From Paludibacter sp. (GTDB lineage Bacteria; Bacteroidota; Bacteroidia; Bacteroidales; Paludibacteraceae), in NCBI GenBank assembly GCA_024710005.1, contig JANJVQ010000008.1:1-61926 (forward strand): a stretch of 61,926 nucleotides of DNA, given 5' to 3'. The translations under genes and the position numbers were made by a program. This document shows, piece after piece, positions 26,935-35,138 of this stretch. The notes below the pieces were generated by a model. That model did not search any database. It was not told where the DNA came from and saw only the letters and a list, made by a program, of their open reading frames with translations. Position 1 is the stretch's first letter; each line of letters starts with the position of its first letter.

Positions 26935-29900
26935 CTAAAATGTAGCCGTTATGCCAAAGTTAAAACTGGTTGTGTTGGGCACAGCATAATTGTCGATACC
27001 GGCAGAACCTGTTCCTCCTGCACTTGTATTCGCGTTCAGACTCGGATCTGCTCCTGTGTATTTAGTTAAAAGAAACAGATTATTTCCTGTAAGAGAACAA
27101 CGTAAACCTGTTAAAGGAGTTCCTTTGACCAGTTTAGTCAGGTCGTAATTCAGCGTTACATAACTCAGCCGGATATAAGAACCGTCTTCTACAAAATTTG
27201 AGCTTACGGCATAGAAGTAATTACTGATTGTTTGATAATCAAGTGTAATAGGTGTCGTGTTGGGTTCAAATGACCCATCTTCCTGTTCAACTACTCCATC
27301 TACTACGATTTGTCTTCCTCTGTATGTCTCCAGCATTTTACTTTGTCCATTCGAAATAAGTCCGCGACCGGTAACATTAACCACATCACCTCCCAAACGA
27401 CCTTCGAAAAGGAAGGATAAAGTCATATCCTTGTACTTGATTGTGTTGGTAATTCCTGATTGGAAAAGAGGTTCACGATTACCGATGTATTTGTTTTTAT
27501 TTGGATCGATTTTAGGATATCCATCAGATCCTACAATAATTTTTCCATCAGCAGTCCGTAAATAATCTTTACCTGAGAGTCCGGTTGTTGAGCCACCCAA
27601 ATAGGCTGAAGTGTAAATGTCACCATATTGTGCTCCGGTAATTTCAGCAACATCGTCAGGTAAGCTTACAACTGTACCGCGGTTTATGCCGAGATTGAAG
27701 GTGGTTATCCATGAAAAATCACGGTTTTTAATGATGTCCTGATCCAGCGTTAACTCAATACCGTGGTTGCGGATAGCTCCTTCATTCCGGGTTTGTAAGA
27801 TATGACCTGAAGATGGAGATACACGAACGGTAACAATCTGGTTGTCGGCTTTTACAGAGTAGTACGCTAAGTCAAGCCTTGTTTTGCTGTCGAAGAAACG
27901 TAAGTCGGCTCCGATTTCCCAGGAATAAGACATTTCCGGTGTCAGGTTTCTATCAGCTGATGATAAGGTTGGGTCAATCCCGTAGCCATTATCCGGGTAA
28001 GTCGCAAATTGTTTGAACCGGCGGTCATACAGATAAACACCAGCGTCTTTTCCTACTACTGCATAATTTCCACGTAATTTTCCATAACTAAACACATCGT
28101 TGCTCAGATTGAATAACTCAGAGAAGAGCAACCCGCCAGTAATAGACGGATAATAAAACGGATTTTTTATGATGGTTGATGACCAGTCCCAACGGCTTGT
28201 AATACTAAGTGATGCCAGGCCTTTGTAGTCACCACGAATCTCGCCAAAATAACCGTACATGTTCTTCAGTCTGTGTTCAGCTGTTCTATCCCCCAGAAAA
28301 ATATAGGCGCTGTTTGTGTTACTTAGGCTATATGTTCCGGGAATGATAAAGTCCCTGCCTGCATTTGAGGTTGAAAATCCTTCTTCCATTCTCATATCTG
28401 CACCAGCTAATAAATCGATGTTGAAGTCATCTTCAAGCTCAATCTTGTATGTGGCCAATGCTGATGCGGTAAGTAAATGTCCCCTGCTCATGGAAGTGCT
28501 GTATGATCCTAAAATGTCTTTGTCCATATCTGCGATGTCTTTGCTTGACAAATAAGGTGTTTTGGCATATTTATCTAAAAAATCCAGATATTTATTCATA
28601 TCTTCCTGGTATTGCGCAAGTTCAGCTGGTGTCGCATTCTCTGCCGGATCTGTTGGTTTTCCGAGATGAGGAAGGACTACAGAATCGTCAAAGCGGGGTA
28701 CAGTATAGCCATCATATGCATAAGTGTTGGTGTCGTAACTTACACGGCCAGTTATATTCAGGTTTCTAATCGGTTTCCATTCGACAGAGCCATTCAGAAT
28801 GTTTCTAATTTTTTTGTTGATGCCGTAATCATTGTAACGTGAGAAAAGCGGACTCATAGGAGAAGTATGTTTTTTTCCATCTCCATCAGTATAATATAGA
28901 AATTTTGGGTAACCATTTATGTATTGATAATCGGTTATGTCCCGGTTGATTGGATAGTTGTATACAGCAGACATCCCTGTAGAGGAGAAAGAACGATAGG
29001 TGTTTTGCTGAATATTAGCCGACACGATAAATGTGAGGGATTTTAGGGGCTGATAGGTACCTTTTAGTAATACTCCTAATTTGTTGAGATAATCATTCGG
29101 AACAATCCCGTCATTTTTAGAATAATTTGTGGAAGCATATGCCTGAAATTTTTCACTACCTCCACTCAGGCTGATATCATATTTCTGATAAAAACCATCC
29201 TTCAGGAAACCTTTTACATTATCATATATTTTCTCTCCTTCATTTAATAAAGGACCCCATCCTCCCATTGCTTTTTCGACATAAAAACCCTGTGAGCCGG
29301 GAGCGTAGCTGGTTTGTAGTTGTTGTAGCCTGGTTGGAATATCGTATTGCCAGCCGGCATTAACAGTCGTGATGACCTTACCGGCCTGACCTTTTTTTGT
29401 TGTAATCATGATAACGCCATTGGCAGCATCCTGACCGTACAGCGCTGCCGCGGCAGCACCTTTTAATACTGTAACGTTCTCAATGTCGTTTGGGTTAATA
29501 TCGGCAGCAGCGCTACCTTTGCCGGATATCGGCATCCCATCCAGAATAAACAAAGGCTCGTTGCTTTGACCATTGTTAACTGATGATATCCCCCTGATAA
29601 TAACCTGGGTGCCTGAGTTGGGAGAACCGCTTGAATTTGTTACACTCAACCCTGCGATTTTACCCTGCAGGGCATTTACAAAGTTGGGTGACTTGTTTTC
29701 GGTCAGTGTTTCGGAACCTACACTCTGAACGGCAAAGTTCATTCTTTTCTTTTCCTGCTGGATACCCATCGCCGTAACAACTACTTCGTCAATGACCAAC
29801 GCGTCCGAACGCATGGTGATGTTCAGCACAGATGTGGTTGGAGTCATTTTTTGTTCCTGAGTCTGCATGCCGACATAACTAAATACGATGGTAGCTGTAT

Positions 29901-30093
29901 TTGGTACGTTCGACAAGCTGTATTTTCCGTCCAAATCGGTAATTGTCCCGGTAGTGGTGCCTTTAACGACAACAGAAACCCCAATCAACGGCTCCTGACT
30001 TTCGTCGACAACTACTCCTGAAACCGACTTTTGTGCAAAAACACATAGTGGTGTAAATACTAGTAAAATGAGTAGATAGAAATACTTTCTCAT
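26935..30093 (-). CDS. SusC/RagA-like TonB-dependent outer-membrane importer
   Basis: The product is 1052 residues with signal peptide (to VFAQ, residue 21). A carboxypeptidase-D-like regulatory domain (about 24-100; GVVVDESQEPLIGVSVVVKG) is followed by a TonB-box-like segment (DEVVVTAMG) and a plug domain (about 115-240; NALQGKIAGLSVTNSSGSPN). A long beta-barrel ends in the aromatic FNFGITATF. There is no extra N-terminal signalling domain, so regulation by a trans-envelope ECF sigma/anti-sigma pair is not indicated. It is the first gene of the minus-strand series and defines the polysaccharide-utilization-locus character of the region. The upstream spacer is shared with a divergent operon. 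Confidence 0.95.
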   Translation of the reverse strand: MRKYFYLLILLVFTPLCVFAQKSVSGVVVDESQEPLIGVSVVVKGTTTGTITDLDGKYSLSNVPNTATIVFSYVGMQTQEQKMTPTTSVLNITMRSDALVIDEVVVTAMGIQQEKKRMNFAVQSVGSETLTENKSPNFVNALQGKIAGLSVTNSSGSPNSGTQVIIRGISSVNNGQSNEPLFILDGMPISGKGSAAADINPNDIENVTVLKGAAAAALYGQDAANGVIMITTKKGQAGKVITTVNAGWQYDIPTRLQQLQTSYAPGSQGFYVEKAMGGWGPLLNEGEKIYDNVKGFLKDGFYQKYDISLSGGSEKFQAYASTNYSKNDGIVPNDYLNKLGVLLKGTYQPLKSLTFIVSANIQQNTYRSFSSTGMSAVYNYPINRDITDYQYINGYPKFLYYTDGDGKKHTSPMSPLFSRYNDYGINKKIRNILNGSVEWKPIRNLNITGRVSYDTNTYAYDGYTVPRFDDSVVLPHLGKPTDPAENATPAELAQYQEDMNKYLDFLDKYAKTPYLSSKDIADMDKDILGSYSTSMSRGHLLTASALATYKIELEDDFNIDLLAGADMRMEEGFSTSNAGRDFIIPGTYSLSNTNSAYIFLGDRTAEHRLKNMYGYFGEIRGDYKGLASLSITSRWDWSSTIIKNPFYYPSITGGLLFSELFNLSNDVFSYGKLRGNYAVVGKDAGVYLYDRRFKQFATYPDNGYGIDPTLSSADRNLTPEMSYSWEIGADLRFFDSKTRLDLAYYSVKADNQIVTVRVSPSSGHILQTRNEGAIRNHGIELTLDQDIIKNRDFSWITTFNLGINRGTVVSLPDDVAEITGAQYGDIYTSAYLGGSTTGLSGKDYLRTADGKIIVGSDGYPKIDPNKNKYIGNREPLFQSGITNTIKYKDMTLSFLFEGRLGGDVVNVTGRGLISNGQSKMLETYRGRQIVVDGVVEQEDGSFEPNTTPITLDYQTISNYFYAVSSNFVEDGSYIRLSYVTLNYDLTKLVKGTPLTGLRCSLTGNNLFLLTKYTGADPSLNANTSAGGTGSAGIDNYAVPNTTSFNFGITATF

Positions 30094-30501
30094 ACTGCTT
30101 AAATGGATTTAAGGGGATAATATTGCTTAATTTTGTTGATGATTATGTTGAAATTGTTTGTTTCGAAATCTTGCGCAAGTTAGAAATCATTTCGGTTAAA
30201 AAAAATTTTCCTTCTATTTTATGCTATATTTTTTTGATAAATTAACCAATATATACATGTGTTAGCGAAAATAAATAATTAATTACAATAATTAAATATT
30301 TTGACTATTGAATTATGTGTTAAAATAGCATTAATAAGCTGATAAATAGATGTTAAGTGAAATATATGAAATTAAAATATGTGTATAATATATAATGAAA
30401 CTTAATGAAATGTGGTATTGTGATGTATATTAGAAAAAGAAATTTTACTTTCGTGCGACAATATGATATCAATTCAAATAAAAAACACCGTGTTGGATGC
30501 C
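30094..30501. promoter_or_regulatory. Divergent control region between SusC and the metallophosphatase operon
   Basis: This is a spacer of about 400 bp, very AT-rich. A 10-bp palindrome CTTGCGCAAG lies at 30172-30181, upstream of SusC, and could be a regulator site. On the plus strand TACTTTCG at 30446-30453 matches the TAnnTTTG -7 box at five of its six fixed positions; it would place transcription start just before 30463 and favours the second ATG (30502) for the metallophosphatase. No clear -7 box was found for SusC. These assignments are tentative. Confidence 0.45.
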
Positions 30502-32418
30502 ATGAAAAAGTTAAGAACTGTTTTTTCTGCTGTTGTTTTATTTGTAATTCAATGGAGCCTGACTGCTCAAACGAACTATCCGTTTGAGTTTGCCCTGATT
30601 ACAGATATCCACATCAGTCAAACAGAAACCAGTGTCGAAGATTTGCAAAAGACTGTCTCTGTTATAAATAACATACCTGAAGTACAATTTGTTTTTGTTT
30701 CGGGCGATTTAACTGAAGGTGGTGATAGAAAATCGATTACAAAGGCAAAGGAGTTGTTGGATGAACTACGCGTGCCTTATTTTGCTGTTCCGGGAAACCA
30801 TGAAACCAAGTGGAGCGAATCGGGCGTAATGGATTTCAGCCGGATTTTTGGTGGAGATCGCTTCAGGTACGATCACGGGGACTTTGTGTTTCTGGGTTTC
30901 AACAGCGGACCAATCATCCGCATGATGGATGGTCACGTGGGAATGCAGGATATTATCTGGCTCGAAAATGAACTGAATGCCATAGATAAGGATAAACGCA
31001 TTGTTGTTATTACGCATTATCCTTTACAACATGGTGATGTGGATAACTGGTATGAAGTGACCGATCTGTTGCGGAAATATAATGTGAAAGCAGTGCTTGG
31101 CGGTCATTATCATCAGAATAAACTGACAGATTACGACGGTATCCCTGCATTTATCAACCGGTCGAATCTCAGGGGTAAACAGGATGCGGGTGGTTTTTCA
31201 ATTTATAAAATAACACAGGACTCTATTCTGGTTTGTGAGCAGATTATTGGTAAGCCTGCCCGTAAGTGGGGTGGATATGCGTTGGATCATTCTTATTATA
31301 CAGCTAAAAATACCGGGTTCTTCAGACCGGATTTTTCTGTTAATAAGCAGTATTCGAGTATTTCAGCTTTGTGGAAAGTAAAGAACAATGCGGCCATATA
31401 CGCTTCTCCAGTTGTGTATGATAATAAGGTATACGTGGGTGATGACCTCGGGGTTCTTTCCTGCTTTAGTTTGTCGAGTGGCGAATTACTGTGGAAATTC
31501 AATGCTGAAAGCCGTATTCTGGGTACTCCGGCTGTTGCCAACAAAGTGGTTGTGTTCGGTTCTACGGATCATAATATATATGGTGTCGATGCGCATACCG
31601 GAATGTTGAAGTGGATTGTAAAAGCCGGTGCGGCAGTTATCGGAGCAGTCACCATAGCGCGTAACCGTGCTTATATAGGTAGTAGCGATAGTGTGTTTCG
31701 TTGTATCGAGATTAAGAAAGGAAAGGTGATCTGGCAATACAAAGGGATTGAAGGTTACGTGGAAACGCGTCCCCTGATATATGACAATAAAGTGATATTT
31801 GGTGCATGGGATAGTTATCTGTATGCCCTGAATAAAAGAAACGGAAAACTTGCCTGGAAATGGAACAATGGTAATGAACGGATGCATTTTTCTCCTGCAG
31901 CGGTGTGGCCGGTGGGTGCAAATGGTAAGGTGTTCTTCTCGGCGCCGGATCGGGTGTTGACAGCTTTGCATGTCAAAAACGGATCTGTTGCCTGGCGTAC
32001 CAAAGAATCCATGGTGAGGGAAACCATCGGCTTGTCGGCCGACAAGAAAAGAATTTTCAGTAAAACGATGCAGGACAGTGTGGTGTGTTATGATGCAACA
32101 TCATCCTCCCCCCAAAAGATTTGGTCGGTTGATGTTGGCTATGGTTACGATCATGCACCGAGTATGCTCGTGGAAAAAGATAAAATTGTGTACGGAAGCA
32201 CTAAAAACGGACTTATCTTTGCACTCGATTCGTTTACGGGAAATGTATTGTGGAAACACAAGGCTGGAAATTCCCTGATAAATACTGTTTTGCCAATTGG
32301 CGATGAAAAGTGTGTGTTTACGAGTGCGGAAGGTATTGTGGGAGTGTTGAGAACGGAAAATGGAAAGTGGAAAGCGGAAAAAGTAGGGGCGCAACGCTTG
32401 CGCCCGAATAACGAATAA
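30502..32418 (+). CDS. Exported calcineurin-like metallophosphatase fused to a PQQ-type propeller
   Basis: I chose ATG 30502 (MKKLRTVFSAVVLFVIQWSLTAQ, signal peptide); the frame opens 39 bp earlier. The metallophosphatase domain (about residues 28-250) has all the usual metal motifs: DIHIS, SGDLTEGG, GNHE, THYPL and GGHYH. The C-terminal half (about 270-620) is a PQQ-like eight-bladed propeller with repeated LLWKFNAES, LKWIVKAGA and VIWQYKG blades, more likely a scaffold than a PQQ enzyme. The last 20 residues (TENGKWKAEKVGAQRLRPNN) are encoded by an intergenic-type repeat that has run into the gene end. It leads the plus-strand operon. The substrate is unknown; phosphate esters or diesters in the periplasm are likely. 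Confidence 0.85.
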   Translation: MKKLRTVFSAVVLFVIQWSLTAQTNYPFEFALITDIHISQTETSVEDLQKTVSVINNIPEVQFVFVSGDLTEGGDRKSITKAKELLDELRVPYFAVPGNHETKWSESGVMDFSRIFGGDRFRYDHGDFVFLGFNSGPIIRMMDGHVGMQDIIWLENELNAIDKDKRIVVITHYPLQHGDVDNWYEVTDLLRKYNVKAVLGGHYHQNKLTDYDGIPAFINRSNLRGKQDAGGFSIYKITQDSILVCEQIIGKPARKWGGYALDHSYYTAKNTGFFRPDFSVNKQYSSISALWKVKNNAAIYASPVVYDNKVYVGDDLGVLSCFSLSSGELLWKFNAESRILGTPAVANKVVVFGSTDHNIYGVDAHTGMLKWIVKAGAAVIGAVTIARNRAYIGSSDSVFRCIEIKKGKVIWQYKGIEGYVETRPLIYDNKVIFGAWDSYLYALNKRNGKLAWKWNNGNERMHFSPAAVWPVGANGKVFFSAPDRVLTALHVKNGSVAWRTKESMVRETIGLSADKKRIFSKTMQDSVVCYDATSSSPQKIWSVDVGYGYDHAPSMLVEKDKIVYGSTKNGLIFALDSFTGNVLWKHKAGNSLINTVLPIGDEKCVFTSAEGIVGVLRTENGKWKAEKVGAQRLRPNNE

Positions 32419-32420
32419 TG
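32350..32420 (+). repeat. GGAAAACGG-type repeat with GC palindrome at the end of the metallophosphatase gene
   Basis: GAACGGAAAATGGAAAGTGG, then AAGCGGAAAAAG, lead into the palindrome GGGCGCAACGCTTGCGCCC (32386-32404), with GAATAACGAATAATG after it. The stop codon lies inside the element. Related strings occur at 33893-33935, 37005-37050, 54160-54192 and 59412-59475, each at the 3' end of a gene and in the same orientation as that gene. Confidence 0.7.
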
Positions 32421-32440
32421 AAATTATTAAAATCAATTAT

Positions 32441-33901
32441 ATGAAAATCAATTGCTTTATTCCATTTCAAGATGTTGTTCAGGCTGAAAAAACGATAACA
32501 TCATTGAAAAAATCAAATCTTGTTACGCATGTTTTTTTGCTTACAAAAGAAAAATTAACTGATAAGATTGCCGGTAGTACTTGCATCGAAGTGGATTCTT
32601 TTCGTTCGACAGCTCTGGTGAAAGCCATAGCGGAACATTCTGACGCAGATTATACGTTGATTTATATCAAGACGGATGAGCTGAATATGGGCTATTTTGC
32701 GCTGGAACGCATGGTGCAGATTGCTGAAAATGCTGGTGCAGGTATGGTGTATAGCGATCACTATCAGATGAAAGATGGCGTAAGATCCAACAAACCTGTA
32801 GTTACCTATCAAAAAGGAAGTCTGCGCGATGATTTTGATTTTGGCTCTGTGCTGTTATTCAAAACGAGTGTGCTGAAAAAAGCGGTTTCAGAAATGACAA
32901 CCCATTATGAACACGCGGGACTATACGATTTACGTCTTCGCGTTTCTCAGTCTGCCGATTTGGTTCATATCAATGAGTATCTGTATACAGAAGTCGAAAA
33001 TGACAACCGCAAAAGCGGCGAGAAACAGTTCGATTATGTGGATCCGAAAAACAGGGCTGTGCAAATCGAAATGGAACAGGCTTGTACGGAACACCTGAAA
33101 CGAATTGGCGGCTATCTGAAGCCGGAATTTAAAAAGGTGGATTTCAATGTGCAGGCTTTTGATTTTGAGGCCTCGGTGATTATCCCGGTTCGCAACCGTG
33201 TGAGGACCATTGCTGATGCGATTCAATCGGTGCTGAGTCAGAAAACAAATTTTAAATTCAACCTGATTATTGTGGATAACTATTCTACTGATGGAACAAC
33301 AGAGCTGATTCAGAATTTTGCTTCCGATAAAAGGTTAATTCACGTTATTCCCGAACAGCAGGACCTTGGTATCGGTGGGTGCTGGAATGTGGGTGTTGCG
33401 CATGAAGCCTGTGGAAAATTTGCGATACAATTGGATAGTGACGATGTGTATTCTGACGAAAATACAGTTCAGAAAATTGTAGATGCTTTCTACGAACAAA
33501 ATTGTGTGATGGTGGTGGGTACTTATATGTTGACTGATTTCAACAAGCAACCCATTCCTCCGGGAATTATCGACCACAAGGAGTGGACGCCAGATAATGG
33601 AAGAAACAATGCTCTGCGTATTAACGGACTGGGTGCGCCGCGCGCTTTCTTTACACCGATGTTGCGCGAAATCAGGGTGCCGAATACAAGTTATGGTGAG
33701 GATTATGCGCTTGGACTGGCTTTCTCCCGTGAATATCAGATTGGAAGAATTTATGATGTGTTGTATCTCTGTCGCCGCTGGGAAGATAATTCGGATGCTT
33801 CGCTTGATGTGGTGAAAATGAACGGACATAACACGTATAAAGATCGCATCAGAACGTGGGAGTTACAAGCGCGAATTGCATTGAACAGTAATAGTGAATA
33901 G
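32441..33901 (+). CDS. GT2-type glycosyltransferase with an N-terminal nucleotidyl/glycosyltransferase-like region
   Basis: The product is 486 residues with no signal peptide or membrane segment. The N-terminal 220 residues resemble a degenerate GT-A fold (MKINCFIPFQDVVQAEKTIT; NAGAGMVYSDHYQMKDG). Residues about 235-470 form a standard GT2 domain (ASVIIPVRNRVRTIADAIQS, IIVDNYSTDGT and the metal-binding LDSDD near residue 330). It would transfer a sugar from a nucleotide donor in the cytoplasm. A synthesis enzyme inside a catabolic operon is unexpected. It is followed by the DUF4922 gene, so the two may act in sequence (activation, then transfer). It starts about 20 bp after the preceding gene. 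Confidence 0.8.
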   Translation: MKINCFIPFQDVVQAEKTITSLKKSNLVTHVFLLTKEKLTDKIAGSTCIEVDSFRSTALVKAIAEHSDADYTLIYIKTDELNMGYFALERMVQIAENAGAGMVYSDHYQMKDGVRSNKPVVTYQKGSLRDDFDFGSVLLFKTSVLKKAVSEMTTHYEHAGLYDLRLRVSQSADLVHINEYLYTEVENDNRKSGEKQFDYVDPKNRAVQIEMEQACTEHLKRIGGYLKPEFKKVDFNVQAFDFEASVIIPVRNRVRTIADAIQSVLSQKTNFKFNLIIVDNYSTDGTTELIQNFASDKRLIHVIPEQQDLGIGGCWNVGVAHEACGKFAIQLDSDDVYSDENTVQKIVDAFYEQNCVMVVGTYMLTDFNKQPIPPGIIDHKEWTPDNGRNNALRINGLGAPRAFFTPMLREIRVPNTSYGEDYALGLAFSREYQIGRIYDVLYLCRRWEDNSDASLDVVKMNGHNTYKDRIRTWELQARIALNSNSE

Positions 33902-34020
33902 CGAATAGCGGTGAACTGAAAACGGAGAGTCAGGTTGAATAACCAAGTGTGGGTTTGAAGGGGTTGCCACGTCGTTCACTTTGTGAACTCCTCGCAATGA
34001 CATACCGGCTCTCGATCGAT
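33893..34020 (+). repeat. REP-like repeats between glycosyltransferase and DUF4922 genes
   Basis: GAATAGCGAATAGCGG, then AACTGAAAACGGAGAG, belong to the GGAAAACGG family. They are followed at 33963-34003 by TTGCCACGTCGTTCACTTTG plus TGAACTCCTCGCAATGACAT, whose ends and GTTCACTTTGTGAAC core are palindromic. The second motif matches a widely dispersed type (TGCCACGTCG...CTCGCAATGAC) I recognise from many unrelated bacterial genomes. Confidence 0.65.
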
Positions 34021-34045
34021 GTCCGGCAACTGTAGACAAATTAAT

Positions 34046-34963
34046 ATGATAAAAACATTTTTTCAGGAACAATTGGCTGAATGGCCTCTCGCGAAGCAAA
34101 ACTACGAGGCGCTGAACAGGGTTAAGGTTAAGGATTTTGACCTGGGTGGTGCTGTTGTACGTGTCCAGTTTAACCCGGAACGCATGCGTTCGAGTGCAGC
34201 AAAAGTGGATGCAAAATCGATTCAGGAAAGGAAATGCTTCCTTTGTCCGGCTAACTTGCCGCCGGAACAAAGGGGTGTTTCCTTTGGCCATAATTATCAG
34301 ATTTTGGTGAATCCGTTTCCGATATTTCCGGTGCACCTGACCATTCCGGACATGGATCATGTTGATCAGTTGATTCTCGGAAGGTTTGGGGATATGCTCG
34401 AACTGGCTCAAACACTGGATAATTTCGTGGTATTCTACAACGGGCCAAAATGCGGGGCATCTGCGCCGGATCACATTCATTTTCAGGCAGGGAATAAAGG
34501 TTTTTTACCCTTGGAGAAAGAAGCGCTGACTGTCAAAAGAGAACTGGTTATCTCAACGGATGAGTTGTTGTGTTTTACCTTACCGGATTATCATCGGAAT
34601 GTAATCGCGATTGAATCGGCAAACCGGAATGAAATTGAAATGCTGTTCAACAGGATTTATGCTGTTCTTGAAATAAAAGACGGTGAAAAAGAGCCGATGC
34701 TGAATATCGTTACCTGGTTTGAAAAGGACAGATGGATTACCTGCATTTTCCCACGTGAGGTGCATCGTCCCGGCTGTTATTTTGCTGAAGGTGATGAGAA
34801 TATTTTGTTGAGTCCGGCTTCCGTTGATTTGAGCGGAGTATGTGTGCTACCGCTGGAAAAGGATTTTGAGAAAATAACGGCTGACGATATTAAAACTGTT
34901 TTCAGTGAAATTTGCGTCAGCAATGAAAAACTGAATGAAATCTTAAATAATATACAATATTAA
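34046..34963 (+). CDS. DUF4922 protein, GalT/HIT-superfamily nucleotidyltransferase-like
   Basis: ATG 34046 (MIKTFFQEQLAEWPLAKQN) is preferred because the 27 upstream bases of open frame lie next to the REP repeats. The product is about 305 residues and soluble. It carries CFLCPANLPPEQRG (a CxxC zinc-site-like motif near 60) and a histidine-triad-type active site PDHIHFQAG (about 140-148). It also has VNPFPIFPVHLTIP, all as in GalT/Ap4A phosphorylase-type enzymes. It probably moves a nucleotidyl group to or from a sugar-1-phosphate or dinucleotide. Its position between a glycosyltransferase and AmpG suggests a role in activating a recovered amino sugar, but no substrate can be read from the sequence. 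Confidence 0.75.
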   Translation: MIKTFFQEQLAEWPLAKQNYEALNRVKVKDFDLGGAVVRVQFNPERMRSSAAKVDAKSIQERKCFLCPANLPPEQRGVSFGHNYQILVNPFPIFPVHLTIPDMDHVDQLILGRFGDMLELAQTLDNFVVFYNGPKCGASAPDHIHFQAGNKGFLPLEKEALTVKRELVISTDELLCFTLPDYHRNVIAIESANRNEIEMLFNRIYAVLEIKDGEKEPMLNIVTWFEKDRWITCIFPREVHRPGCYFAEGDENILLSPASVDLSGVCVLPLEKDFEKITADDIKTVFSEICVSNEKLNEILNNIQY

Positions 34964-35124
34964 CCACAAAAGGCACAAAAGGAAAACTAAGGAATCACAA
35001 AAGAGTTGTCAGAGTTTTAATTGATGATGTTATTTATTCACGATTTGAATGATGATTTTTTTACTCTCATTTCCTGTTTATTCTTTTGTGATTCCTTAGT
35101 TTTCCTTTTGTGCCTTTTGTGGTT
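34962..35124. repeat. 43-bp perfect inverted repeat between DUF4922 and ampG genes
   Basis: The arms 34962-35004 and 35082-35124 are exact reverse complements (AACCACAAAAGGCACAAAAG... with its complement), with a 77-bp loop. The left arm starts at the stop codon of the DUF4922 gene and the right arm ends 14 bp before the ampG start. A hairpin here would control or process the message between the two cistrons. Sequence content (ACAAAAGG words) differs from the other long inverted repeats, so it belongs to another family. Confidence 0.9.
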
Positions 35125-35138
35125 TTAATAAAAATAGT

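Noticed and set aside
30172-30181. CTTGCGCAAG palindrome as a defined operator
   Set aside because: One 10-bp palindrome without a second copy or a regulator gene is too little to claim as a site; it is noted only within the control region.
30502-32418. PQQ-dependent dehydrogenase
   Set aside because: The propeller repeats are present, but the N-terminal half is a complete metallophosphatase and PQQ-binding catalytic residues were not seen.
33863-34480. 205-residue minus-strand frame
   Set aside because: It is antisense to the DUF4922 gene, which carries a clear histidine-triad-type motif.
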